From the NCBI GenBank assembly GCA_017433825.1, contig JAFRGL010000005.1, positions 122,797 through 186,796 of the forward strand: a DNA stretch of 64,000 nucleotides. Direction: 5' to 3'. Each line of letters begins with the position of its first letter. Within the stretch, counting starts at the first letter, position 1. Source of the stretch: Eubacterium sp. GTDB lineage: Bacteria > Bacillota > Clostridia > Lachnospirales > Lachnospiraceae. Below the pieces are notes generated by a model. It had not been told where the DNA came from, did no database searches, and worked only from the letters and a program-made list of their open reading frames with translations. Position numbers and translations under genes: made by a program. Positions 24,042 to 31,912 of the stretch are shown piece after piece.

Positions 24042-25475
24042 ATGCTGAGCAGAGAAGAAATCGAAAAAATCGTAGACCTTACCATCGCCCGGATGAGGGA
24101 AAAGGAAGGCGGCTATGCGCAGCCGGCACCGGAAAGGGCAGCGTATAATACAGGCGGAAACGGCTGGATGTTTGAACGGGCTGAGGACGCCATCGACGCG
24201 GCGGCAGCTGCCCAGAAGAAACTCATGAAGATGACCATGGAAGACCGGGAAGGCCTTATCCGCGCCATGCGGGCCGTGTCCATCGAAAACGCGGAAAAGC
24301 TGGCAAGGATGGCCCATGAGGAAACCGGCTACGGAAAGGTCCCGGATAAAATCGAAAAAATCCTGCTGGTGGCAAAGAAAACCCCGGGGACGGAGGATCT
24401 GAAAGCGGAAGTCTTCACCGGCGACCGCGGCCTTACCCTGGTGGAACGGGCGCCTTTTGGCGTCATCGGATCCATTACCCCCTCCACCAACCCGCCGGGA
24501 ACCATCATCAACAATTCCATCAGCATGATTGCCGCAGGCAACGCCGTGGTATTCAACCCCCATCCATCTGCCGTGAAATGCTGCCAGGAGACCATGCGGA
24601 TCTTAAATGAGGCCATCGTAAAGGCCGGCGGGCCGATGGGCCTTATCTGCTGTCCGGCGCATCCGGACATGGACACCAGCGCGGTGATTATGAACTCGCC
24701 GAAGATTAAGCTTCTGTCCGTTACCGGCGGTGAGGCAGTGGTGAGCATTGCCATGAAGACCGGCAAGAAATGCATTTCCGCAGGCCCCGGCAATCCCCCG
24801 GTTATCGTGGACGAGACCGCGGACATCGAAAAAGCCGGCAAATACATTGTGGAAGGCGCTTCCTTTGACAACAACGTCCTGTGCGTGGCAGAGAAGGAAT
24901 GCTTCATCGTCTATTCCGTATTTGACAGGCTGATGAGCGAGATGCAGAAAAACGGCGCGTTCCTGGTAAGCGGCGGCGACATTGACAGAATCGTAAATAC
25001 TGTACTGGTAAAAAAAGACGGCAAATACGTGATTAACCGGGACTTCGTCGGCCATGACGCCACTTACATCCTGGACAAATCAGGCGTAAGCTACACCGGA
25101 AATCCAAGGCTTGTTATCGCCGAAGTGCCCAAAGAGCACCCGTTCGTACAGGTGGAAATGCTGATGCCCGTCTTAGGCTGTGTGCGTGTATCCGACGTGG
25201 ACACCGCCATTGACTGGGCGGTGGAAGCAGAACACGGCTGCTGGCATTCCGCCATGATTCATTCCACCAACGTGGTGAACATGACCAATGCGGCCCGGGC
25301 TTTAAACACGTCCATCTTCGTGAAGAACGGACCAAGTACTGCGGGCGTCGGCTACAACGCGGAAGGCTTCGCCACACTGACCATCGCCACCCCCACCGGC
25401 GAGGGACTGACCAGCGCGAAGAGCTTTACCAGAATCAGGAGATGCATCGCGGAAGATTCCTTCCGGATTGTATGA
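24042..25475 (+). CDS. Microcompartment CoA-acylating aldehyde dehydrogenase (PduP/EutE-like)
   Basis: A 477-residue enzyme. Residues 2-20 (SREEIEKIVDLTIARMREK) form an N-terminal encapsulation helix. The dehydrogenase core includes ITPSTNPPGTIINNSI, the coenzyme motif LSVTGGEAVV and the catalytic cysteine in FDNNVLCVAEKEC (about residue 286). The final helices contain GPSTAGVGYNAEGFATLTIA, typical of PduP/EutE. It oxidises an aldehyde from the aldolase to acyl-CoA with NAD, which PduL then uses. No alcohol dehydrogenase for NAD recycling is present in the locus. Confidence 0.93.
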   Translation: MLSREEIEKIVDLTIARMREKEGGYAQPAPERAAYNTGGNGWMFERAEDAIDAAAAAQKKLMKMTMEDREGLIRAMRAVSIENAEKLARMAHEETGYGKVPDKIEKILLVAKKTPGTEDLKAEVFTGDRGLTLVERAPFGVIGSITPSTNPPGTIINNSISMIAAGNAVVFNPHPSAVKCCQETMRILNEAIVKAGGPMGLICCPAHPDMDTSAVIMNSPKIKLLSVTGGEAVVSIAMKTGKKCISAGPGNPPVIVDETADIEKAGKYIVEGASFDNNVLCVAEKECFIVYSVFDRLMSEMQKNGAFLVSGGDIDRIVNTVLVKKDGKYVINRDFVGHDATYILDKSGVSYTGNPRLVIAEVPKEHPFVQVEMLMPVLGCVRVSDVDTAIDWAVEAEHGCWHSAMIHSTNVVNMTNAARALNTSIFVKNGPSTAGVGYNAEGFATLTIATPTGEGLTSAKSFTRIRRCIAEDSFRIV

Positions 25476-25530
25476 AAATAACCGTCAGCCCGGACAGCGT
25501 CCGGAAACCGGCGGAAACGGTGAACCGAAA

Positions 25531-26832
25531 ATGAGCGAATTCATTGAAAAAATAAAAGCGGCCGGCATCGTCGGCGCAGGCGGCGCGGGCTTCCCCACCC
25601 ATATGAAGCTGGACTGCAAGGCCGAAACCCTGATAATCAACGCCATCGAATGCGAGCCTTTGCTGCGGACCGACCGGTATGTCTGCGAGACCTACGCGGA
25701 CAGCATAGTAAAAGCCGTACAGGCGATGAAGGAAGCCGTGCAGGCAGAAAAGGCGGTTATCGCCATTAAAGAGCATTACACGGACGCGGTGGCAGCCTTG
25801 AAAAAAGCGGTTTCGGGAACGGATATTGAGCTGTATCTGTCCGAATCCTTCTATCCGGCGGGAGATGAGCAGAACCTGGTCTTCTCCATTACCGGAAAGA
25901 CGGTACCCACCGGCGGCATCCCCCTGGACGTGGGCTGCGTGGTTTCAAACGTCAGTACGGCCCTTAACATCGCCCAGGCGCTGGAAGGAAGGCCTGTGAC
26001 CGACAAATTCGTCACGGTTTCCGGAAGCGTGGCAAACCCGGTGGTTGTTTCCTGCCCCATAGGCACGCCCTTAAATGAACTGTTAAAAGCGGCGGGCGGC
26101 GCAGAAGGCGACTGTACCTTCATCGTGGGCGGCCCGTTAATGGGAAGGATAACGGACGATTTGTCCGAACCGGTGACCAAAACCACCGGCGGGCTTTTAG
26201 CCATCCCGAAAGGCCACAGGTTGCTTTCAAAGAAAAACGAATCAGCCCGTGAGGCAACCCTTGCAAGGGCGGTCTGCTGTCAGTGCTCCATGTGCACCCA
26301 GATGTGCCCGAGGAACGCCATGGGCCTGGATGTACAGCCCCACAAAGCCATGCGGGCATTTGCCTCCGGCAATGAAAAGCTTCTGGGAAGCTTAAACGGC
26401 ATCTTTTCCTGCTGTGACTGCGGACTTTGCACCTATTACGCCTGCAACTTCGGCCTGCATCCCTCAAAGGCCATGCAGAGGGTAAAAACCGCTCTGCAAA
26501 AGGACGGCATCAAGGCGGTAAAACAGGTGAAAAACAGCCCGGACCCCGGTTTTTCAAACAAGAGGGTTCCCACCGGCAGGCTGCTGGCCAGACTGGACCT
26601 TACGCAGTATGACAGGCCGGCATCCTTTGCGGGCAGGGTAATACCGGACGAGGTGCGGATTCCTTTAAGGATGCACATCGGCGGACCGGACAAGCCCGTG
26701 GTAAGGCCCGGGGACAGCGTTTCAAGAGGCCAGGTAATCGCCGTACCGGAAGGTATGGGCGCGGTGATTCACGCATCTGTCTGCGGTGTCGTGACGGATG
26801 TGGGAAATGAAATCAGGATAAGGAGGACGTGA
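25531..26832 (+). CDS. PduS-like/RnfC-like iron-sulfur flavoprotein
   Basis: A 433-residue electron carrier. I chose the ATG at 25531 because the protein then starts just before the nucleotide-binding motif GIVGAGGAGFPTHMKL. Domains follow the RnfC/Nqo1 order with an FMN/NADH region and SLBB-like segment. Two Fe-S cluster motifs follow: CCQCSMCTQMCPRN and CCDCGLCTYYAC (the second with one extra residue before the last Cys). A lipoyl-like barrel ends the protein (GDSVSRGQVIAVPEG). In Pdu shells PduS pairs with the Fe-S shell protein PduT, whose likely equivalent is the next gene. It could recycle NADH by passing electrons out. Confidence 0.9.
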   Translation: MSEFIEKIKAAGIVGAGGAGFPTHMKLDCKAETLIINAIECEPLLRTDRYVCETYADSIVKAVQAMKEAVQAEKAVIAIKEHYTDAVAALKKAVSGTDIELYLSESFYPAGDEQNLVFSITGKTVPTGGIPLDVGCVVSNVSTALNIAQALEGRPVTDKFVTVSGSVANPVVVSCPIGTPLNELLKAAGGAEGDCTFIVGGPLMGRITDDLSEPVTKTTGGLLAIPKGHRLLSKKNESAREATLARAVCCQCSMCTQMCPRNAMGLDVQPHKAMRAFASGNEKLLGSLNGIFSCCDCGLCTYYACNFGLHPSKAMQRVKTALQKDGIKAVKQVKNSPDPGFSNKRVPTGRLLARLDLTQYDRPASFAGRVIPDEVRIPLRMHIGGPDKPVVRPGDSVSRGQVIAVPEGMGAVIHASVCGVVTDVGNEIRIRRT

Positions 26833-26834
26833 AG

Positions 26835-27380
26835 ATGGCAGCCATCGGAATGAATGAAATCATGAGCATCCCAACGGGAATGCTGGCCTGCGACGCCATG
26901 CTGAAAGCCGCGGATGTGCGGCTGATTGCGGCGGGCTGTGTCTGCGCAGGCAAATATTACGCGGTGGTCACCGGCGAGGTGGCAGCTGTCCGGGCTTCCG
27001 TGGAAGCCGGAAGGGCGGTGGCGGAAAGCGTCCTCATTGACAGCATGGTCATCCCGAACGTCCACCCGGAGGTGGCGCCGGCCATCACGGCCTGTACGGA
27101 CGCGGATTCCTTAAAAGCCTTAGGCATCATGGAAACCTACTCCTTATGCGCCGCGGTGCAGGCGGCGGACGCGGCGGCAAAGGCGGCGGACGTACATCTT
27201 TTGGAGGTGCGTTTGGGCCGCGGACTGGGCGGCAAATCCTTTATCCTCTTAACCGGGGAGGTGGCGGCGGCAAAAGCCTCCATCGACGCGGCGGAAGCCA
27301 GGGAGGAAACGAAGGGCCTGATGGCCGCATCCGTGGTCATCCCGGCACCGCATCCGGATATGCTCAAAGCAATCAGTTAA
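26835..27380 (+). CDS. PduT-like tandem-domain shell protein (BMC-T)
   Basis: A 181-residue protein with two BMC domains (about 4-88 and 96-181), which assembles as a trimer that looks like a hexamer. The pore loop of the first domain is AAGCVCAGKYYAVVTG. Cys37 lies where PduT has the cysteine that holds a central [4Fe-4S] cluster; Cys35 is an extra nearby cysteine. The gene follows the PduS-like gene with AGGAGG eight bases before the ATG, so the two probably form an electron-transfer unit across the shell. Confidence 0.9.
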   Translation: MAAIGMNEIMSIPTGMLACDAMLKAADVRLIAAGCVCAGKYYAVVTGEVAAVRASVEAGRAVAESVLIDSMVIPNVHPEVAPAITACTDADSLKALGIMETYSLCAAVQAADAAAKAADVHLLEVRLGRGLGGKSFILLTGEVAAAKASIDAAEAREETKGLMAASVVIPAPHPDMLKAIS

Positions 27381-27461
27381 GCATTCTTCCGCCAGGACGG
27401 CGGTGGAAATAAAACAAAACACAAACACAATGTTAAAAAAAGAATAACGGAGGACTCCAAA

Positions 27462-27746
27462 ATGAAAGAAGCACTCGGAATGGTTGAAACCCGCGGCCTT
27501 ATCGGCTCCATCGAAGCTGCCGATGCCATGGTAAAAGCTGCCAACGTAAGACTTATCGGCAAATCCCAGATCGGTTCCGGACTGGTAACCGTTATGGTGC
27601 GCGGCGATGTAGGCGCCGTAAAGGCAGCCGTTGACGCAGGCGCCGCCGCTGCCAAGCGCGTAGGCGAACTGTACGGCGTACATGTAATTCCTTCACCGCA
27701 TGATGATGTAGAGTTCATTCTTCCCACCTTAAACAAAGGAGAATAA
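27462..27746 (+). CDS. Microcompartment hexamer shell protein (BMC-H, PduA/EutM-like)
   Basis: A 94-residue single BMC domain of the main-facet type. It begins [24 protein letters not shown], has the pore loop [20 protein letters not shown], and ends in [15 protein letters not shown]. It is the only hexamer gene in the locus and so probably the bulk shell component. GGAGGACTCC precedes the start. Three-base gap to the next pentamer gene. Confidence 0.95.
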   Translation: MKEALGMVETRGLIGSIEAADAMVKAANVRLIGKSQIGSGLVTVMVRGDVGAVKAAVDAGAAAAKRVGELYGVHVIPSPHDDVEFILPTLNKGE

Positions 27747-27748
27747 AG

Positions 27749-28033
27749 ATGTATACAGGAATCGTAACCGGCACCCTGGTGGCCACTGTCAAAGATGAAG
27801 CTCTTTTTGGCGTGCCCCTGCTTCTGGTTCAGAAAATTGAAGACGGAAAACCCGGCGACATTATTGTCGCTGCGGATCAGACCGGGCAGGCCGGCTGCGG
27901 TGACTATGTATACATGATAGGCTCCAAGGAGGCGGCCAGGATTTACCGCCGGGGAAATATCCCCGTGGATGTGGCCATCGTAGGCTTCATTGATTCTTAC
28001 AATGAGGTTATACCCCGCAACGGAGGTGAATGA
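27749..28033 (+). CDS. Microcompartment pentamer shell protein (EutN/CcmL family), second copy
   Basis: A 94-residue BMC-P protein, more divergent than the other two. It starts MYTGIVTGTLVATVKDEAL rather than the usual VVGNVVST form. It keeps GDIIVAADQTGQAGCGDYVYMIGSKEAA and the closing VAIVGFIDSY. It lies between the hexamer and third pentamer genes with almost no spacing. It probably occupies vertices alone or mixed with the other pentamers. Confidence 0.9.
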   Translation: MYTGIVTGTLVATVKDEALFGVPLLLVQKIEDGKPGDIIVAADQTGQAGCGDYVYMIGSKEAARIYRRGNIPVDVAIVGFIDSYNEVIPRNGGE

Positions 28034-28034
28034 C

Positions 28035-28310
28035 ATGAGGCTTGCGAAAGTGGTGGGCAACGTGGTCTCCACCATCAAGGACAAGGGCTACTACGGCTAC
28101 AAGCTGATGCTGGTGGAATATTTCGACCCTGTCACGAAAAAGCCCATACCGCCCCGGATGATTGCCTTTGACTGCGCCGACGCAGGCGTCGGGGACATCG
28201 TCGTCGTCAATACGGACGGCGGCGCCGGCAACATGCTCCTTGATGACGATTTTGTCATCGTGGACCTGACCATCGCCGGCGTGGTGGATCATTATGATTT
28301 GAAACAGTAA
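28035..28310 (+). CDS. Microcompartment pentamer shell protein (EutN/CcmL family), third copy
   Basis: A 91-residue canonical BMC-P protein: RLAKVVGNVVSTIKDKGYYGYKLMLVEYF, then AFDCADAGVGDIVVVNTDGGAG and VDLTIAGVVDHYD. I chose the ATG at 28035 because CGGAGGTGA lies just upstream and the protein then begins like other EutN members. It is the last gene of the microcompartment operon; a terminator follows 13 bases later. Confidence 0.93.
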   Translation: MRLAKVVGNVVSTIKDKGYYGYKLMLVEYFDPVTKKPIPPRMIAFDCADAGVGDIVVVNTDGGAGNMLLDDDFVIVDLTIAGVVDHYDLKQ

Positions 28311-28323
28311 CATGCACGTGCAT

Positions 28324-28350
28324 AAGGCCCTGCCTAAATAGCAGGGCCTT
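28324..28350 (+). terminator. Terminator of the microcompartment operon
   Basis: AAGGCCCTGC, loop CTAAATA, GCAGGGCCTT; only a weak T run follows. The same hairpin could also end the convergent serine hydrolase transcript. Confidence 0.8.
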
Positions 28351-28389
28351 GTCTTATATGTTCGTATATCTGCCTGAACGCAAAAACCG

Positions 28390-29565
28390 TTACAGCATGC
28401 ACCCGTAGGCTGTGCTGCGCACCCGGTGATGGTGGTACAGTTCTTCGTTGGGCATCATGTTGTGCATGTAGGCAATGGAGAATTTCTCCACCGGGTCGGC
28501 CTCCACCCAGATGCCGGAGCCGCCGGTCCAGCCGAAGGCGCCTAAGTGGCCGTTATGACCGAATTCCTGGGTCAGCAGGGTGCGGAAGCCGTAGCCGTAA
28601 CCGTAGCCTCTCAGGTAATCGTTTTCGAAATCCTTCATCTGCACAGGGCCCAGCTGGTTGGCGTGGAGCATGGCCACTGTGCCGGCGCCTAAGAATTTCT
28701 TTCCCTTGTATACGCCGCCGTTTGCCAGCATCTGCATGAATACGGCAAAATCGGAAGAAGAGGTCACCAGGTTCGGCCTTGCGCCTGCAGGCGTGGTGTC
28801 CGGGTTCATGGTGCTTTCGTAGAAATCAGGCGCAGGCTCAAAGGTGCCGTCCTCCTTTTTGTGGTAGGTGGTAACCACCTTGTCCCGGTTGTCCGGCCGG
28901 AAGAAGGTGTCGGTATCTTCCAGGCCCAAAGGCTCGATGATTCTTTTCTTAAATACCTCCCGTAACGGCATGTCTTCCAGCGTTTCCACGATTGCGCCGG
29001 TGATTTCGCTGCCGAAGCCGTACAGCCAGTGCGTGCCCGGTTCAAACATGACCGGCACGTCGCCCATGGCGCGGACTTCTTCCCTTAAGGTGGGCGTGCC
29101 TTTTTCCAGAAGCTTTCCGATACGTTCGCTCATGGCCGCAAGCGTAGGCGTATCCGCATGCGGCACAGGCGCCATGCAGTAGGGCAGGCCGCACTGCATG
29201 GATACGGCATTCTGGATGGTAAGGGGCCGCTTTGCGGGCACGATTTCCACGTTTCCGTCGGGCTTTGTTACGAAAATCTTCGTTTCCTTCCATTCCGGCA
29301 GATAATCGCCCACCGCGTCCGAGAAGAGGAACCTTCCCTCCTCATACAGCATGCCTAAGATAGAGTAGGTGAACAGCTTCGTGGTGGATGCCTGCTGGAA
29401 CATGGAATGTTTGTCCGTTTTTTTACCGGAAGCGATATTGGCATAGCCGAAGGCGCCTTCATAGATGAGCTCGTCATTCTGCATGATGCTGCAGGTGCAG
29501 CCCGGTACGCTTTCCCTGGCAAACCTCTCCAGCAGCTGGTCCAGTCTTGAAAAGTCTTTTTTCAT
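28390..29565 (-). CDS. Beta-lactamase-family serine hydrolase (class C/EstB-like)
   Basis: A 391-residue cytoplasmic protein without a signal peptide. The catalytic SxxK is STTK in FQQASTTKLFTYSILGMLY (about residue 60). The second motif Tyr is in HWLYGFGSEITGAIVE, and a late HNGHLGAFGWTGGSG segment takes the place of the KTG motif. Members are esterases, D-amino-acid peptidases or transesterases rather than true beta-lactamases. Monocistronic, with a GGGAGGAAA ribosome site. Substrate unknown. Confidence 0.9.
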   Translation of the reverse strand: MKKDFSRLDQLLERFARESVPGCTCSIMQNDELIYEGAFGYANIASGKKTDKHSMFQQASTTKLFTYSILGMLYEEGRFLFSDAVGDYLPEWKETKIFVTKPDGNVEIVPAKRPLTIQNAVSMQCGLPYCMAPVPHADTPTLAAMSERIGKLLEKGTPTLREEVRAMGDVPVMFEPGTHWLYGFGSEITGAIVETLEDMPLREVFKKRIIEPLGLEDTDTFFRPDNRDKVVTTYHKKEDGTFEPAPDFYESTMNPDTTPAGARPNLVTSSSDFAVFMQMLANGGVYKGKKFLGAGTVAMLHANQLGPVQMKDFENDYLRGYGYGYGFRTLLTQEFGHNGHLGAFGWTGGSGIWVEADPVEKFSIAYMHNMMPNEELYHHHRVRSTAYGCML

Positions 29566-29702
29566 TATTTTCCTCCCATATGTTTCCCGTGTTGAAAAAT
29601 GTCATAATTTCTGCTTTAATAATAGCATATTTTATGGGGATGTTAACAGCCCTCAATCCGTAAAAAAAACATTTTTCTGTATGGGGATTATTTGCACGGA
29701 AC

Positions 29703-29730
29703 TTGACAACAATCAAAATGATGGTAAAAT
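29703..29730 (+). promoter_or_regulatory. Promoter of the HipB/HipA-like pair
   Basis: A perfect TTGACA (29703-29708), 16-base spacer and TAAAAT (29725-29730). The upstream arm of the operator below lies in the spacer. Confidence 0.7.
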
Positions 29731-29753
29731 GTATAAATAAACAATCATTTTGA
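29713..29753 (+). promoter_or_regulatory. Inverted-repeat operator over the promoter
   Basis: TCAAAATGAT (29713-29722) and ATCATTTTGA (29744-29753) are exact inverted repeats with a 21-base gap. One arm lies between -35 and -10 and the other just before the ribosome site. This layout is typical of toxin-antitoxin autoregulation by the HTH protein. Confidence 0.65.
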
Positions 29754-29761
29754 GGGTTTTT

Positions 29762-30310
29762 ATGAAAAAGTTGGAATTTGCGGTTCCGGAATCCGTCCGT
29801 CCGGAAGAAATCAGAAGAATAAGGAAGATGCTGGGACTTACACAGAAGGACTTTGCGGAACTGACAAGGACTTCCAAAGCGACGGTGGAACGATGGGAGG
29901 CCGGCAGACAGAATATATCCGGACCTGTTGTACTTCTGCTTAAGATGCTGGAAAAGGATCCGGAATATGTGGAACAGCTGAAGATTCCCGAAAAAAAGCT
30001 GCCGCTGCGTTTAAAGTATATGTACCGGGATACGCTTTGTACGATTATTGACGTGGACGAAATGAACAGGAAGGTGGAGATTAAAAACTTCACGGATAAC
30101 AGTATGTTCCGCGCTTTCGGGAATAATCCTTCTCCGTCTTTTGAGGACTATACCGAATTTCTGGAATCCAGGTGCTTCCCGCCCACACGGGACAAGATGA
30201 AGCTGGTCCTGCAGGACCTGGACCTTCCGTTTTACGATCCTTTTCTGATTATTCAGAAAACGAAAGGAAAGATGGCGGAGGACGATTTCCGGATAGATAT
30301 AGAGAGGTAG
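29762..30310 (+). CDS. HTH regulator with HipA-partner C-terminal domain (antitoxin-like)
   Basis: A 182-residue protein. Residues about 15-70 are an XRE/MqsA-type helix-turn-helix (IRRIRKMLGLTQKDFAELT, then ATVERWEAGRQNISGPV). The C-terminal part has VEIKNFTDNSMFRAFGNNPSPSFEDY and SRCFPPTRDKMKLVLQDLDL. This resembles the short proteins encoded just before small HipA-like kinases in clostridia, here fused to a DNA-binding domain. The start at 29762 follows GAGGG. It likely represses its own promoter and restrains the kinase. Function inferred from architecture. Confidence 0.8.
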   Translation: MKKLEFAVPESVRPEEIRRIRKMLGLTQKDFAELTRTSKATVERWEAGRQNISGPVVLLLKMLEKDPEYVEQLKIPEKKLPLRLKYMYRDTLCTIIDVDEMNRKVEIKNFTDNSMFRAFGNNPSPSFEDYTEFLESRCFPPTRDKMKLVLQDLDLPFYDPFLIIQKTKGKMAEDDFRIDIER

Positions 30311-30315
30311 CGCTT

Positions 30316-31137
30316 TTGGTAACGCTTTTTGAACAGGATATAAAAACAAATGACCGTCAGTCTTCCAAGGGTAATCAGCTGAAATGGGAGAATGACGGTA
30401 TCTGGTATAAGGCGGATTATGCAGGATATGAGGGCCTGGCGGAATATATGATTTCAAACCTTCTGCAAAAGTCTTCCTTACTGCCGGAAGAATATGCCGT
30501 CTATCAGACAGAGCAGATCCGGTATAAAGACGTTGTTTATACCGGCTGCGCAAGCAGGAATTTCTTAAGGGACAGCTGGCAGATAATTACGCTGGAACGC
30601 CTTTATAAGAATGTGACAAACAAAAGCCTTACCCAGGCTGTCTGGACGATTCGTGATGTGAGGGGCAGGTTTCAGTTCCTGGTATCGGAAACGGAAAGAA
30701 TTACCGGACTGAAGCGATTTGACATATATTTAAACAAGCTGTTCACGATAGATGCTTTTTTCCTGAATGAAGACCGGCATCTGCACAATATCGCAGTATT
30801 GATGAATGATAAGGGTGAGTTCCGGTATTCTCCGGTTTTTGACAATGGAGCCGGCCTCCTTTCGGATATTACGATGGACTATCCGCTGTCCGGGGATGTT
30901 TACCAATTGATGGACAGCGTCCGGGCAAAGACCGTCAGCCCCGGTTTTGACGAGCAGCTGGAGGTTTCGGAGGAAGCAGCTGGTCATAATCTCGGCTTTT
31001 ATTTTCAAAAGCAGGATGTTTTGCGGCTGCTGCAGGAAGCAGATGCATATCCTGAAGCATATAGAAACCGGGTCCGGGATATCCTGTTCTGGCAAATGAA
31101 GAAATACAGGTATCTGTTTGGAGAGAAAGAAGAATGA
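30316..31137 (+). CDS. HipA-like kinase (compact form)
   Basis: A 273-residue protein starting with TTG at 30316, five bases after the upstream stop. GAGAGG in the end of the HTH gene serves as ribosome site. The catalytic region is HipA-like: a nucleotide-site lysine candidate in GIWYKADY (about residue 32), the catalytic loop NEDRHLHNIAV (151-161) with Asp153 and Asn158, and the metal-binding FDNGAG with Asp176. At 273 residues it lacks the N-terminal subdomain of the 440-residue HipA, part of which may sit in the partner. Likely toxin or signalling kinase; target unknown. Confidence 0.8.
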   Translation: MVTLFEQDIKTNDRQSSKGNQLKWENDGIWYKADYAGYEGLAEYMISNLLQKSSLLPEEYAVYQTEQIRYKDVVYTGCASRNFLRDSWQIITLERLYKNVTNKSLTQAVWTIRDVRGRFQFLVSETERITGLKRFDIYLNKLFTIDAFFLNEDRHLHNIAVLMNDKGEFRYSPVFDNGAGLLSDITMDYPLSGDVYQLMDSVRAKTVSPGFDEQLEVSEEAAGHNLGFYFQKQDVLRLLQEADAYPEAYRNRVRDILFWQMKKYRYLFGEKEE

Positions 31138-31712
31138 TTAACCGCGAAGACATGCTGGAACTGACCAGGCGGATGACGCCGGCCAGAAATCATTTCGACC
31201 GGATAGCCGGCGCCTATATCGACAGGGACGGGGATTTCGACGGAAGCTTCAACACGCATTTCCAGAAGCTGCAGGCCCGGGAGAAGGAGAAAATGTTATC
31301 CATCGCGAAGGCGGTTCCTTTTTCCCGGACAAATGAAGAGCTGAAAAGAAAGAAGTTTCCGGGGGGAAATCCGGAGGAGAAAGCGTTGTATCAGCTTTTG
31401 TACGGCCTTCTGGACTGCGGCCTTAAAAATGACGCCCTTCTGGATTCCCTGTATGACTATATCATGGAAAGACATGCTTCCGGAAGGGCCTACGGCATTT
31501 TGGTATTCCACGGCATGTACGACATCCCCCGCAAATCATCGGCGGGCGAATACCAGTACGAATCGGAAGAGGTGTACAATTATATTATCTGCGCCGTCTG
31601 CCCGCTTGCGGGAGAATATGAGCCCGGTGAGCCGGAAGCGGGATTTATCTTTCCGGCCTTTTCGGACAGGAGCGCCGACTTTACGCATATCGATATTTAC
31701 AGGAGGGCATAA
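31134..31712 (+). CDS. DUF4317-family protein, shorter than usual
   Basis: A 192-residue protein resembling the N-terminal half of clostridial DUF4317 proteins: MLELTRRMTPARNHFDRIAGAYID at the start, YGILVFHGMYDIPRKS in the middle, and CAVCPLAGEYEPGE and GFIFPAFSDRSADF near the end. Full-length members, as I recall them, are about twice this size, so this copy stops where the family's second half would begin. Its ATG overlaps the kinase stop (ATGA), suggesting co-expression with the HipA-like pair. Function of the family is unknown. Confidence 0.75.
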   Translation: MINREDMLELTRRMTPARNHFDRIAGAYIDRDGDFDGSFNTHFQKLQAREKEKMLSIAKAVPFSRTNEELKRKKFPGGNPEEKALYQLLYGLLDCGLKNDALLDSLYDYIMERHASGRAYGILVFHGMYDIPRKSSAGEYQYESEEVYNYIICAVCPLAGEYEPGEPEAGFIFPAFSDRSADFTHIDIYRRA

Positions 31713-31717
31713 GGGGA

Positions 31718-31891
31718 ATGGACCAGTGCGAAACCTGCGCATACTATGTGTATGACGAAGACTATGAAGAATACTACTGTGAAGCCGATATGGACGAAGA
31801 TGACTACGCAAGGCTTCTGTCGAGCCGCCGGAAGAGCTGTCCTTTTTACAGAAACGGTGATGAATACGCCGTAGTCCGGCATCAGATTTAA
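31718..31891 (+). CDS. DUF6472-type small cysteine protein
   Basis: A 57-residue protein read directly from sequence: it begins MDQCETCAYYVYDEDYEEYY, continues CEADMDEDDYARLLSSRR and KSCPFYRNGDEYAVVRHQ. The four cysteines (4, 7, 21, 41) could bind a metal. The acidic N-terminal half and the CP-Y-R-xGDEY ending match small clostridial proteins annotated as DUF6472. AAGGGGA lies just before the ATG, five bases after the DUF4317 stop. Function unknown. Confidence 0.75.
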   Translation: MDQCETCAYYVYDEDYEEYYCEADMDEDDYARLLSSRRKSCPFYRNGDEYAVVRHQI

Positions 31892-31912
31892 ATAACACGG
31901 GAGAAACGGAGA

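Noticed and set aside
28390..29565. Antibiotic-resistance beta-lactamase
   Set aside because: SxxK is present but the protein is cytosolic and lacks a KTG motif; esterase or peptidase relatives are more likely.
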